64,000 nt of DNA from Nitrospirota bacterium (GTDB taxonomy: Bacteria > Nitrospirota > Nitrospiria > 2-01-FULL-66-17), in contig JBFLXB010000006.1 in NCBI GenBank assembly GCA_040757335.1, forward strand, positions 56,964 through 120,963, in the 5' to 3' direction. Every line of letters starts with the position of its first letter. The stretch's first letter is position 1. The position numbers and the translations under genes were made by a program. Below are positions 1 through 8,377 of this stretch, piece after piece. The notes under the pieces were generated by a model. That model made no database searches. It was not told the DNA's origin and worked only from the letters and a program-made list of their open reading frames with translations.

Positions 1-120
1 CTTGTTAACTTGAAAGAAATATTCCATCCAGTCATCCGCGATCCTGGATTGCTCGGGCGTGAGAACCGGAACCTGCTTTGGCCATTGTCCCCCACCGCTC
101 CTCTCCAGTCGCTTAGACAT
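1..120 (-). CDS. Probable SAM-dependent methyltransferase, N-terminal fragment cut by the window edge
   Basis: An ATG at 120 opens a frame that runs without a stop to position 1, giving 40 residues that begin MSKRLERSGGGQWPKQ and continue with a VLTPEQ...DDWMEYFF segment. This opening resembles the helical N-terminus seen before the Rossmann fold of class I methyltransferases, but no SAM motif is in view. A GGGAGAAG sequence lies about eight bases before the ATG and supports the start. It follows the methyltransferase gene ending at 216 after a 95-base gap and is probably the next gene of the same minus-strand operon. The function is an inference from a short fragment. Confidence 0.55.
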   Translation of the reverse strand, partial: MSKRLERSGGGQWPKQVPVLTPEQSRIADDWMEYFFQVNK

Positions 121-215
121 TTTGAAACTTCTCCCACGCACGCTCTGACGATGATTCCGGAGCGCCCCATTTACGCCGGGCACCACCAGTACCGCTCCAA
201 ATTATCGCAGGGGAC

Positions 216-869
216 TCATCTCGATTCCGCAACGATCTCATCGCCCTGAAGGTTCCGCGGCGGTTTCCTGACAACCGCGAACAAATTGAGTCCGAACTTG
301 TGGTACCGCAGAACAATGTCACTAGGCCTGAATCCAGCCCTTACCAACAATGGCCATAGGTCTCTTTTGTCGTAGTACATTTTGTGATCGTCCATTTCAG
401 CCTTTGGACTCGTGCCCAACTTAAATGCGGAGACTTCGAGAAAGACCTTCCCGCGCCAGGTTGGGACATTTACCAGAAGTACACCTCCCGGTCTCATGAC
501 GCGCTGGCATTCACCGAGGACCTGCACCGGTTCCCACACATGCTCTAGTGCCGAAATGAAAAGGACGAGGTCAAACGACTCAGCCTCCAGTTTGACAATT
601 CCCTGTTCAACCGATCCCTCCAGAAAGCTAAACCGGGAATCGCCTTTAAGTTCTGGACAGATCTGAAAATCTATCCCGACGAGTCTTCCGCGAATATCCC
701 GGAGCGAGGTCAAGTGGCTCGCTCTATAGCCACATCCCAAGTCCAGTATGTCCAACTCATGAGCTCTGGGCATGTGCTTAAGGATCGCGCGCCGCGAAAG
801 GAACACTCCGACACGGTCTACCCATGTAAGACCGTGTCGGCCGTATGGGTCTCGCTTTGCCATCTCCAT
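216..869 (-). CDS. Class I SAM-dependent methyltransferase
   Basis: A protein of 217 residues. Residues about 40-49 carry the SAM-binding motif I (ILDLGCGYRA), followed by an acidic strand end (GIDFQICPEL) and the later motif FDLVLFISALEHV with a PGG turn, which together define a Methyltransf_11/25-type fold. I chose ATG 869 because the preceding gene stops at 875; the open frame extends upstream only by overlapping that gene. An overlapping GTG at 875 is the alternative. The substrate is not evident; the context of glycosyltransferases and an epimerase suggests a sugar or lipid-linked glycan. The DNA of this gene and its three upstream neighbours is visibly more AT-rich than the rest of the operon. 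Confidence 0.85.
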   Translation of the reverse strand: MEMAKRDPYGRHGLTWVDRVGVFLSRRAILKHMPRAHELDILDLGCGYRASHLTSLRDIRGRLVGIDFQICPELKGDSRFSFLEGSVEQGIVKLEAESFDLVLFISALEHVWEPVQVLGECQRVMRPGGVLLVNVPTWRGKVFLEVSAFKLGTSPKAEMDDHKMYYDKRDLWPLLVRAGFRPSDIVLRYHKFGLNLFAVVRKPPRNLQGDEIVAESR

Positions 870-874
870 AACCA

Positions 875-2095
875 CTATGTTTTCGACGACACGCGCCTTA
901 CCATCTCGATCAGCAGCGTGAAACAAAAGGTTTGAAAACCGATGATGATCAGCAGTAATCCGAAGATCCCCTGGTAGGACATTTCTGTAAGGCGCAATCC
1001 ATGAGCAAGATATTGCTGAATCAAGGCACGGTTGAGCCCCACCCCGGAGAGCGCAAGAATTGCTGATATGGCAATCCCCAGATCGTAGGGCCAAAATCTC
1101 TTGACTCGCGAACCCAAGACTGGTCGAAGGTTGTGTATCATCCTCGCAAGAAGACCGATTTGAACGCAGCTATATCCCAGAGTCGCGCAGGTCACTCCTA
1201 GAAGCATCCAGTGTAGATTGAACCCTATTGCTCCGACACTATATGGCCCGCCAACGAGACTAAAACTAAGAAGAGTCCCGAGGACGAACAGGACAAATCC
1301 AGGCTTCAGGAGGAACGAGTCCGGCGAGTAGACCAACATGACTTTGAGATTGATCCATCCGGCAATCCATGGGGAGAAGATACTCGATCGCCGGTGATGG
1401 CTGACACGGCCCTCACGGTCCTTGTAGAACTTGACCGGAACCTCGGTCAAATTCAGTTTGAGACGTGCGGCTTTCAGAACCATCTCCGACGCGTATTCCC
1501 AGGACTGGGATTGAAGGTTGATGCGGGCGAAGGCTTCGCGCGTAGCTCCACGCATCCCACAATGAATATCAGAAAACTTGCTGCCATAGATTCGGTTCAA
1601 AATCCATGTTGTCAATGGAGTGCCGAAATAGCGATGCAGCTTGGGCATCGCCCCCTTTTCGATTGTTCCCTTGAATCGCGATCCCATGATAAACTCATAA
1701 CCACTTCGGAACTTCTCCACGAACAGATCCATTTCTCGAAAGTCATACGTAAGGTCTGCATCACCCATCAGGATGTATCGCCCTCGAATGAATGGAATCG
1801 CGTCGATATATGCTCTTCCCAAACCGCGTTTCGGGACCTTTAAGACTTCCGCCCCGTGAGCGAGCGCGATCTCGGTCGTTCTGTCCGTCGAGCTGTCCAC
1901 GATCAAGATTTGGCCCACGACACCCGCCTTCTTGAGCCCCTCCTTGCACCAGTCGACAAACTCCCCCACCGTGAGCTCTTCATTAAGGGCAGGCACAACC
2001 ACGCTAATCTCTGGAGACTCCGGAGGGATATAGCCATCTGCCGTCAACAGCTTGCCCCTGTCACCGTCGCCCATCGTTTGAAGAATAGCCTCCAT
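875..2095 (-). CDS. Family 2 glycosyltransferase, polyprenol-phosphate sugar transferase type, with membrane tail
   Basis: A 406-residue protein with an N-terminal GT-A domain related to dolichyl-phosphate mannose synthase/GtrB. The nucleotide-sugar region starts ISVVVPALNEE, and the metal-binding DxD is GDAD near residues 111-114. HHRRSS follows at the end of the catalytic domain. The C-terminal third has about four hydrophobic membrane segments. It is expected to charge a polyprenyl phosphate with a sugar on the inner face of the membrane, which would supply lumenal-type GT-C enzymes such as the TMTC-like proteins upstream. The start ATG at 2095 shares one base with the upstream TGA (TGATG), so translation is probably coupled; a longer upstream start would overlap the previous gene by 49 bases. 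Confidence 0.88.
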   Translation of the reverse strand: MEAILQTMGDGDRGKLLTADGYIPPESPEISVVVPALNEELTVGEFVDWCKEGLKKAGVVGQILIVDSSTDRTTEIALAHGAEVLKVPKRGLGRAYIDAIPFIRGRYILMGDADLTYDFREMDLFVEKFRSGYEFIMGSRFKGTIEKGAMPKLHRYFGTPLTTWILNRIYGSKFSDIHCGMRGATREAFARINLQSQSWEYASEMVLKAARLKLNLTEVPVKFYKDREGRVSHHRRSSIFSPWIAGWINLKVMLVYSPDSFLLKPGFVLFVLGTLLSFSLVGGPYSVGAIGFNLHWMLLGVTCATLGYSCVQIGLLARMIHNLRPVLGSRVKRFWPYDLGIAISAILALSGVGLNRALIQQYLAHGLRLTEMSYQGIFGLLLIIIGFQTFCFTLLIEMVRRVSSKT

Positions 2096-2805
2096 CACAT
2101 ACCCTGACTGGCACTCACAGACGGTTTCCTGGCGAATACGCAATATTGCGCTCCGAGTGGCACAAACGCCATGCCGGATTCAAGCCCTCGGAGGATCTGA
2201 AGCGCCCGGGGGAAGAAAAATGCAAAATCCGTATACAAAACTTTGAACCCCACGGATCGCAGTAAGCGCTGGGCCGCGCGTGGATTGATCGGTACGGCAT
2301 TCCGATCAATGGCGGCGTGCGCCATGGCGAAACGAACAATGGGATTCCAAGGATTGTTTTCCCAGAAGGCAAGCACCCCACCATCGCGGAGGGCCCGGTA
2401 TAGGTAAGTAGCCGCGCCCTCCCGTTCACTGGGCGGAATATGATGAAATGCACAGCTCGTATGAATGAGGTCGAGTGTCCCTTGCGGCTCGTAGTTGTCG
2501 ACATGAAGAAACGTTCCACGAGTTGGATGTGTTGCCCGCGCAACGTCCAGAGACGCGGGCGACACATCGACTCCCACGACGCTCTCCGATCCCAGCAAGT
2601 CGAATAGGGGCGCCACGCTTCCGCCGGTACCGCATCCAAAATCCATCACAAGCCTGGGGGTCACTCCCAACGCCGCGAGTGCCCTTGAAAGCCACTGAAC
2701 CCGTCCCGACGCGTAATAGTCCTTATTCTCTCCGGTCAGCCGAAGCCAACTGAGATGGCGATCATAGTCCTTCGCAAATTGATCAAACTCGGCATGGGGT
2801 TTCAT
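2095..2805 (-). CDS. Class I SAM-dependent methyltransferase
   Basis: A 236-residue protein. The SAM-binding glycine motif MDFGCGTGG lies near residues 54-62, GVDVSPASLD gives the acidic residue after strand 2, and LDLIHTSCAFHHI matches motif IV of Methyltransf_12/25 proteins. The start overlaps the end of the upstream epimerase by four bases and its stop overlaps the next glycosyltransferase by one base, so the three genes are probably translated together. A role in methylating a sugar or a lipid-linked intermediate is inferred from context only. Confidence 0.85.
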   Translation of the reverse strand: MKPHAEFDQFAKDYDRHLSWLRLTGENKDYYASGRVQWLSRALAALGVTPRLVMDFGCGTGGSVAPLFDLLGSESVVGVDVSPASLDVARATHPTRGTFLHVDNYEPQGTLDLIHTSCAFHHIPPSEREGAATYLYRALRDGGVLAFWENNPWNPIVRFAMAHAAIDRNAVPINPRAAQRLLRSVGFKVLYTDFAFFFPRALQILRGLESGMAFVPLGAQYCVFARKPSVSASQGM

Positions 2806-3764
2806 GCTGGCTCCTGAAGCTGCGCATTAATCGCACGACGTAACGCCTCACGAGAGGAATAGCGCGCGTGCCACCCGAGCCGATGGATCTTTGCGAGGTC
2901 AAAACGCACAATTGGGACGTCGCCCTTCCATCCCCGATCGCCCCCTGTAAACTCGTATCGCACTTGGTCAGGAGCGAACCCCATCTCCCGCACCACCAGG
3001 TCCGCAATATCCCTTACGGTTATATAGTCATCCGTTGCGATGTTGAAACAATCGTAAGCAGTTCCTGTCGAGTGCAGGTTCTGGAGGAATACCGCGTCGA
3101 GAACATCATCCACATGGATGTATGATTTGCTTTGCGATCCGTCGCCAAGGATTCGCAGCAAAGTCGGATCCTGGCGCAGTCGACGAATAAAATCGTAGAC
3201 GACTCCGTGCGTTTGCCTCGGCCCAACAACGTTGGCGAATCGAAATGCTCGTGCGTGCATGTCGAACATATGGCAGTAGCTACAGATCAAGGCTTCCCCG
3301 GCGAGCTTACTGGCGGCATATGTTGAAATCGGCAGGAGCGGCCCATAGTCCTCAGCGACCGGGACCGAGCCAACTTCTCCATACACCCCGCTTCCCGATG
3401 TGTACAGGAGCCTCTTAATACCATTGACACGCATCGCTTCAAGAATGTTCTGCGTCAGATAGGTTCCCTCCCAAAAATCGATGTCGGGACGAGTTATCGC
3501 CTTCGAGATGTCGGGATTCGAGGCGAGGTGAAATACCACATCGGACCCGGTCATCGCCTCCGTTAGCTTCGCCAAATCTTTGATATCAGCGTTGACAACC
3601 GTCATAGCCGGATGACCGACAAGATTTCCCAAGTGCCACATTTTTCCGGAAGAAAAGTTATCGTAGATGGTCACCTGTGCGCAGGATTCTAGGCTCAGCA
3701 ATCTCGCAACAAGGTGGCTCCCGATGAAACCCGCCCCACCAGACACAAACGCGTTCATAAACAA
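2802..3764 (-). CDS. NAD-dependent epimerase/dehydratase (extended SDR)
   Basis: A 320-residue extended short-chain dehydrogenase of the UDP-glucose 4-epimerase/dTDP-glucose dehydratase group. The NAD(P)-binding GGAGFIG motif is at residues 9-15, the catalytic pair is Tyr149 and Lys153 in YAASK, and the preceding YTSGSGVYG segment supplies the Ser/Thr. The substrate is presumably a nucleotide sugar for the surrounding glycosyltransferases; the exact reaction cannot be read from the sequence. The start could be Met1 or Met3 (3758). Hydrophobic context (NAFVSGGAGFIG) begins at once, as usual for this family. A 92-base gap separates it from the upstream YfhO-like gene. Confidence 0.9.
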   Translation of the reverse strand: MFMNAFVSGGAGFIGSHLVARLLSLESCAQVTIYDNFSSGKMWHLGNLVGHPAMTVVNADIKDLAKLTEAMTGSDVVFHLASNPDISKAITRPDIDFWEGTYLTQNILEAMRVNGIKRLLYTSGSGVYGEVGSVPVAEDYGPLLPISTYAASKLAGEALICSYCHMFDMHARAFRFANVVGPRQTHGVVYDFIRRLRQDPTLLRILGDGSQSKSYIHVDDVLDAVFLQNLHSTGTAYDCFNIATDDYITVRDIADLVVREMGFAPDQVRYEFTGGDRGWKGDVPIVRFDLAKIHRLGWHARYSSREALRRAINAQLQEPA

Positions 3765-3801
3765 GTACTCATGAGGAAATCATTGTTCCCACGATGCCTT
3801 C

Positions 3802-3831
3802 CTTCCGCACCCCCCAACCCCGGGTGCGAAG
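3802..3831 (-). other. Hairpin between YfhO-like gene and epimerase gene
   Basis: An imperfect inverted repeat (CTTCCGCACCC at 3802-3812 and GGGTGCGAAG at 3822-3831) lies in the 92-base gap between two genes of the operon. There is no U-run on the minus-strand side, so it is not a typical intrinsic terminator; it may be a processing or weak attenuation site. Confidence 0.3.
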
Positions 3832-3856
3832 AAGTCATTCCTCAGCAGATGGACCG

Positions 3857-6340
3857 CTAGGAATCCCTGGCGGACCTGCTGCGCCAGATGACCAAAATAG
3901 TAAGCAAAGCAATACCCGCTCCGGACATCCAGAGCGACTCTGTCAGTTTGTCGGGCCAATAGCTGAACCTGACGGTGTATGTCCCAGGTCGATCCACCAA
4001 CACGCCCTTAAAGGCATGATTCACTCGAAAGTAGCGGACGGCCTTGCCGTTTAGCGTGGCTTCGAAGTCGTCCTTCCAATATCCTTCGTGAAGGACCACT
4101 ATCCCCTTGGTCGGGGCGTCGATCGTGAATTCGGTCGTATTGGGCGTCAAGCGATATTCGCCCGCAGGAACCACCTGAGCCGGAGCGCCTAACAGCGCGT
4201 CCCATTCAGGGCTGGCTTGACGGTCCGCGTCTTGAATTGCCGCAAACGGCGTCCCGTCGGCCTTCCTGACGAGATCGGGAAACTCCGAGGCAATCGCGTA
4301 CCGGAGCAGGCGGGTGGTGAAGAACGCGCGCGGCCATACCGCATCGCTCCGGTAGACTCTGAGATCCAACGTTCCCGAAGGCGAATTCGCTGGTGGGAGG
4401 GGCCCCAAGTAGTATTTGACGTTGAGGAAGTCGTACAGCGGCTTCAACCGATCGAGCGTCTCACCACGGACAACCAGCTGCCAATCCCAGATTTCTTCCA
4501 TCCCCGACGCATGGATGAATTCCCGGTAATAGGGGTTGATCAGGGGGTCGGCACCGTAAATGCTCTCTAGGCCGATGGCGCCCTGATAGCCGGAATAGAG
4601 GGTTGGCCACAATCCCACGACCCTAAACGGCTGACTCCGGTCCGCGGCGATCAAGTCCACGGCTGGCGACCGCGCCTGGAGGTCCACACGAACCTGAGGG
4701 TTCATCACGTGGTCGTCGATTGAAGTCATCCCGGTGCTCAGGTGCATACCGTGCCGCCAATGCACGGCGACCAGAACGACTATCGCCGCCAGCACCGCGG
4801 CCACGGATGCCGCGCTGCCGAGCGCGATCATCCTCGCGAGAAGGGGGAGCACGATGACCGCCGCCGCGAGCGACGCGCTGTAGCCGTAAAACCAGGTGCT
4901 CTTCGGCACCCTGGAGGAAGCCCCGAAGAACACCCCGAGAAGCACTCCGACGATCAAGAGACTCGCCATCCAATCTCGCCACCAGCCTTCACGCTTGAGA
5001 CGGTCCTCCAGGGCGACCAGGCCGAAACCGGCGAGCACGAACAGATGGATGATCAGGATGCAGGAAAAGGTGTTGCCGACGTGTGTCACGTTGGCTAAGA
5101 ACGGCACGCTTACGATGACCCCTGGCGGTACCAGACCAAATGCAAGGGCAAAGGAGATCAGTGCGCTTGCCCCGACGGCGAGGTAGGTCCGCTCCCGGCG
5201 GAGGTCGCTGAACCGGACCAACGACCAAACCATCCCGAGCAAAACGAAGAAATTGGCCGACGGATTGAATTGCATGAGCTCACGGTAGAAGACGTTGTCG
5301 AAGAGGCCGACGATGAGGCCCGGGGAAATCTGTCGCACCGACGGCGCGTTGTAGCTCGTGTAGGACTGGGCGAGCAAATCCAAGAACGTCAACCACATGG
5401 GCGCGCTGATCAGGACAAACAACGCGCCCACACAGGCAATCTGGAAACCCTGCTTCACCTTTATACGACGATCGCTTTCCGCGAAAAACCAGATGAGAAC
5501 TCCACAGAGATTTAAGAACACAAACAGCATGTATGCCTCTTTGACTGTGCCGCTAGCGATCTCCATCCAATTTGCCACTACGAGACCGCAGAGCCATCGC
5601 ATGCTGGAGCGGTTTGATGAGGCGTGCGCAATCTCGAGCCAACAATAGAGAATCCAGGGCGCGTAACAGAGACTAAAAAAGGCGGGGTGGTTGAAGCGGT
5701 AGGCAAAGAAACCGATAAACACCGCCGAGAACGCCATCAGCAGGGACGCCCCCACATGGCGCGTGGCCGCAAACACCATCAGACCCACACCTAAGGCAAA
5801 CAGGTACTTGGCGACCACGAACTTGAGATCCCACGCCCAAGCCGCTCCGCCAGCCGACAGCACGATGAGGTGCAACGGGTCACCGAGCATTGAGATACCC
5901 TGGCCTAGTAGCGGGGTTCCCGACGAGTTGTACCGATTCCACAACGGAAATTCGGCATGTTCAAGCAAGGTGCGGCCCTCGATGGCCGAATAAGAGCGAG
6001 TCTGCCACATCATGGCTCCGAGATCGGAGCCGCCCGAGTTGTCCACCTCGGTACTCTGATATCCGGGAAGGGTCGGGAACGTGGGATACAAGAGATAGGT
6101 GACAGCCGAATTGTTCGGCGACACGAAGCTCTTGCCAAAGAACACCACCGGGTAACAGCTCAGAATCGTCGCAAGCAGGGCGACACCGGCAATTCCCGTT
6201 CTCGGATGCTCGAGCCACCATGCCCCAGCGCGACCCGGATCCGGGTGGGTCCGACCGCCTGCAATGCGCGGCGACCGCATCATGAGAGCAACAACGGAGT
6301 CGTCCGGACGCGCCCGCCCCGTCCTCCTCGACCTGGTCAT
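3857..6340 (-). CDS. Large multispanning membrane protein, YfhO-like (GT-C-type)
   Basis: An 827-residue protein with an N-terminal cytoplasmic Arg-rich stretch, many hydrophobic membrane segments from about residue 50 to 510, a soluble extracytoplasmic-looking domain (about 530-790) and a last membrane helix near the C-terminus. The motif around residue 85-140 with EFPLWNRYNSSGTPLLGQ is typical of YfhO/DUF6541-type GT-C proteins, which in Gram-positive bacteria take part in glycosylation of cell-surface polymers using lipid-linked sugars. The ATG overlaps the upstream GT2 stop by four bases, pairing a lipid-sugar synthase with a membrane transferase. The donor and acceptor are unknown. Confidence 0.82.
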   Translation of the reverse strand: MTRSRRTGRARPDDSVVALMMRSPRIAGGRTHPDPGRAGAWWLEHPRTGIAGVALLATILSCYPVVFFGKSFVSPNNSAVTYLLYPTFPTLPGYQSTEVDNSGGSDLGAMMWQTRSYSAIEGRTLLEHAEFPLWNRYNSSGTPLLGQGISMLGDPLHLIVLSAGGAAWAWDLKFVVAKYLFALGVGLMVFAATRHVGASLLMAFSAVFIGFFAYRFNHPAFFSLCYAPWILYCWLEIAHASSNRSSMRWLCGLVVANWMEIASGTVKEAYMLFVFLNLCGVLIWFFAESDRRIKVKQGFQIACVGALFVLISAPMWLTFLDLLAQSYTSYNAPSVRQISPGLIVGLFDNVFYRELMQFNPSANFFVLLGMVWSLVRFSDLRRERTYLAVGASALISFALAFGLVPPGVIVSVPFLANVTHVGNTFSCILIIHLFVLAGFGLVALEDRLKREGWWRDWMASLLIVGVLLGVFFGASSRVPKSTWFYGYSASLAAAVIVLPLLARMIALGSAASVAAVLAAIVVLVAVHWRHGMHLSTGMTSIDDHVMNPQVRVDLQARSPAVDLIAADRSQPFRVVGLWPTLYSGYQGAIGLESIYGADPLINPYYREFIHASGMEEIWDWQLVVRGETLDRLKPLYDFLNVKYYLGPLPPANSPSGTLDLRVYRSDAVWPRAFFTTRLLRYAIASEFPDLVRKADGTPFAAIQDADRQASPEWDALLGAPAQVVPAGEYRLTPNTTEFTIDAPTKGIVVLHEGYWKDDFEATLNGKAVRYFRVNHAFKGVLVDRPGTYTVRFSYWPDKLTESLWMSGAGIALLTILVIWRSRSARDS

Positions 6341-7272
6341 TTCGGCGTGGCCTGGATGTCCAGAATCACGCCCTGGAGCAGCAACTCGAATCCTATCAGA
6401 AACGGCAGCACGCTCAGCATGACGGTCCCGGTGGTCGCGATCTCACCAGTGGTGGCGGAGCGCCACCACGTGTAGAGCCCGAATCCCATGCCCCAAAAGA
6501 AGAACAGCAATCCCAGGAAAAGAAACACCGCAATCGGGGAAAAATCCCGCAGCACGTACTTCTCGTATATACGATACCAGTACCGACGAAATAGATACGC
6601 CGGGAATGACCAGAGCACGTGTGACACCCTTAGGTGCGACACCTCGCTGCCGTAGAGCGCGGGAATCGGCACGTCCTTGACGCGGTAGTTGAGGATGTTG
6701 AGGTGGATCAGGATGTCGTTCTCGAAAAAGTAGCGCTTCGCAATCCGCCCGAAGTTCAGCCGGCTGAGCGGCTCCCGCCGAATCGCCAAGTAGCCGTTCT
6801 GAGGGTCGAACACGTTCCAGTAGCCGGACGTGAGCTTGGTCAGGAACGTGAGGACAAAATTCCCGAAGAGCCGGTATCGCGGCATTGACGAGAGCTCTGC
6901 CGAATGCAGAAATCGGTTCCCTTTCGCGTAGTCGTATCCCTGGACAGTGACCGCGTCCAGCAGCGTGGGGAGGTACGTCGGATCCATCTGCCCGTCCGCG
7001 TCCATCTTGACCGCGATTTTGAGCCCCTCGTCCAAAACCCGTTGAAACCCCGTCATCGTGGCCCCACCCACCCCTTGGTTGACGTCGTGGCGGAGGACCA
7101 CGAGGTTCGTCGCCGGGAAGCTTTGGGCCTCGCGATACGTGTTGTCCCGGCTCGCGTCGTCCACCACGATGATCCGGTCGACCCACGACGGGATGCCCTC
7201 GATCACCTTGCGGATCGAGCGCTCGGCGTTGTACGCGGGGATCACGACCCCTATGCTACGGCCACGATACAC
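6337..7272 (-). CDS. Family 2 glycosyltransferase, polyprenol-phosphate sugar synthase type
   Basis: A 311-residue GT-A protein of the dolichyl-phosphate mannose/glucose synthase group. It opens with IGVVIPAYNAE, has the metal-binding VKMDADGQMD motif near residue 91-95 and two C-terminal hydrophobic helices. The start is GTG at 7272, preceded at five bases by GAGGT. It probably loads a sugar on a polyprenyl phosphate for the YfhO-like protein encoded immediately downstream with a four-base overlap. Confidence 0.88.
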   Translation of the reverse strand: MYRGRSIGVVIPAYNAERSIRKVIEGIPSWVDRIIVVDDASRDNTYREAQSFPATNLVVLRHDVNQGVGGATMTGFQRVLDEGLKIAVKMDADGQMDPTYLPTLLDAVTVQGYDYAKGNRFLHSAELSSMPRYRLFGNFVLTFLTKLTSGYWNVFDPQNGYLAIRREPLSRLNFGRIAKRYFFENDILIHLNILNYRVKDVPIPALYGSEVSHLRVSHVLWSFPAYLFRRYWYRIYEKYVLRDFSPIAVFLFLGLLFFFWGMGFGLYTWWRSATTGEIATTGTVMLSVLPFLIGFELLLQGVILDIQATPK

Positions 7273-7286
7273 GTTAACCTCAAAAC

Positions 7287-7352
7287 AGGTTCAAGCCCGT
7301 TCAAGAGTTCAAGGTAAACGATTTGAACATTTGACCCACTTGAACGCCGTTT
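7287..7352. repeat. Intergenic palindromic cluster of GTTCAA/TTGAAC units (copy 1)
   Basis: The 82-base gap between two GT2 genes is filled with three GTTCAAG units (7289, 7299, 7307) followed by TTGAAC (7323) and CTTGAACG (7339), so that CGTTCAAG and CTTGAACG form the arms of an imperfect hairpin. The same design, with the shared string CGTTCAAGAGTTCA, occurs at 33231-33315. It seems to be a small intergenic repeat family of unknown role. Confidence 0.6.
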
Positions 7353-7354
7353 GT

Positions 7355-8377
7355 TTACTCCGTCATCGCCACGTCGCGCGCGGAGGTTCCATGATAGCGG
7401 AGCCATCGCAAAAACTCCACGACCGAGGTCCGGACCCGGCGCCGCCGCAGCACCGCCACCGCGCCGGCCAGCGCCGCAAGGTACGCGCGCAGGACCGTGG
7501 CCACCAACGCGTGCGGGCGCACGCCCTCCACGGCTCGCCCCGCGCCGCCGCGACCCTGCCACGCGGCGTACGAGTGCCACCACAGGCGCACCGCGGTCCA
7601 GGGAAGGGACGCCGCGACCAGGAGCCACGGGAACGATTTGAGCATCACCCAGACGCGGTTGCGCTCCACGAGAAAGATCTTGCGAGGAGAATAACCGCCC
7701 GCGGACTTGGAGTAGTGATGCCGCACTACCGCGTCCGGGACATAGCGACAGCGCCATCCGGCCACACGGCCGCGCAGGCCCAGATCCACATCTTCGCAGT
7801 ACATGAAAAACTGCTCGTCGAACAGCCCGATCCCATCGAGCATGGTCCGGCGATAAAGGGCGGCGCAGGCGCTCGGGATCAGGACGTCCACCGCACGATC
7901 GAACCGGCCGTCATCGCGCTCCAAGCGGCCGCGACCGCGGCCCAAGCCGTCGCGGGCCAAGAGCAGCCCCACGCTGTCGATCACGGTCGGATCGTCGAAC
8001 AACACGATTTTCGACGCACACATTCCGATCAGAGGGTCCGCTTCCGCCTCACGCACGAGCGCGGCCGCCCACCCGGGATCGGCGACCGCGTCGTTATTGA
8101 TCAGGAGCACATAGACGCCGGTCGCCACGGCGATTCCCGCGTTGTTCCCTCCCGTGAACCCGAGATTTTCCTTGTTGAGGACGAGACGGATCTTACCGCC
8201 GTATCGCTCGCGGAGTAACCCCAGCGACCCATCGGTTGACGCATTGTCCACCACGATGATCTCGAGCCGCGGATAGCTCTGTTCGAGCAGCGAGTCGAGG
8301 CACGGGCCGAGCCATCTCTCTCCGTTCCAGTTGACGACGATGACCGAAGCCAGCGGCGGGAGGTCTGCCGGCGTCAC
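7355..8377 (-). CDS. Family 2 glycosyltransferase, rhamnosyltransferase-like
   Basis: A 340-residue GT2 protein. It begins SVIVVNWNGERWL, has the second Asp motif in NNDAVADPGW and the catalytic-base-type motif YCEDVDLGLR near residue 200, as in WbbL/RfbF-like rhamnosyl- and related transferases. The C-terminal part has a membrane-associated amphipathic/hydrophobic region. GTG start overlaps the upstream TPR membrane protein by GTGA, so it is translationally coupled to it. It probably extends a glycan on a cytoplasmic lipid carrier; the sugar is unknown. Confidence 0.88.
   Translation of the reverse strand: MTPADLPPLASVIVVNWNGERWLGPCLDSLLEQSYPRLEIIVVDNASTDGSLGLLRERYGGKIRLVLNKENLGFTGGNNAGIAVATGVYVLLINNDAVADPGWAAALVREAEADPLIGMCASKIVLFDDPTVIDSVGLLLARDGLGRGRGRLERDDGRFDRAVDVLIPSACAALYRRTMLDGIGLFDEQFFMYCEDVDLGLRGRVAGWRCRYVPDAVVRHHYSKSAGGYSPRKIFLVERNRVWVMLKSFPWLLVAASLPWTAVRLWWHSYAAWQGRGGAGRAVEGVRPHALVATVLRAYLAALAGAVAVLRRRRVRTSVVEFLRWLRYHGTSARDVAMTE

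Noticed and set aside
7058..8218. Long plus-strand frame of 386 codons opposite two glycosyltransferase genes
   Set aside because: It is an antisense shadow in GC-rich DNA, with Arg/His/Pro-rich composition and no motif; the minus-strand GT2 genes explain the region.
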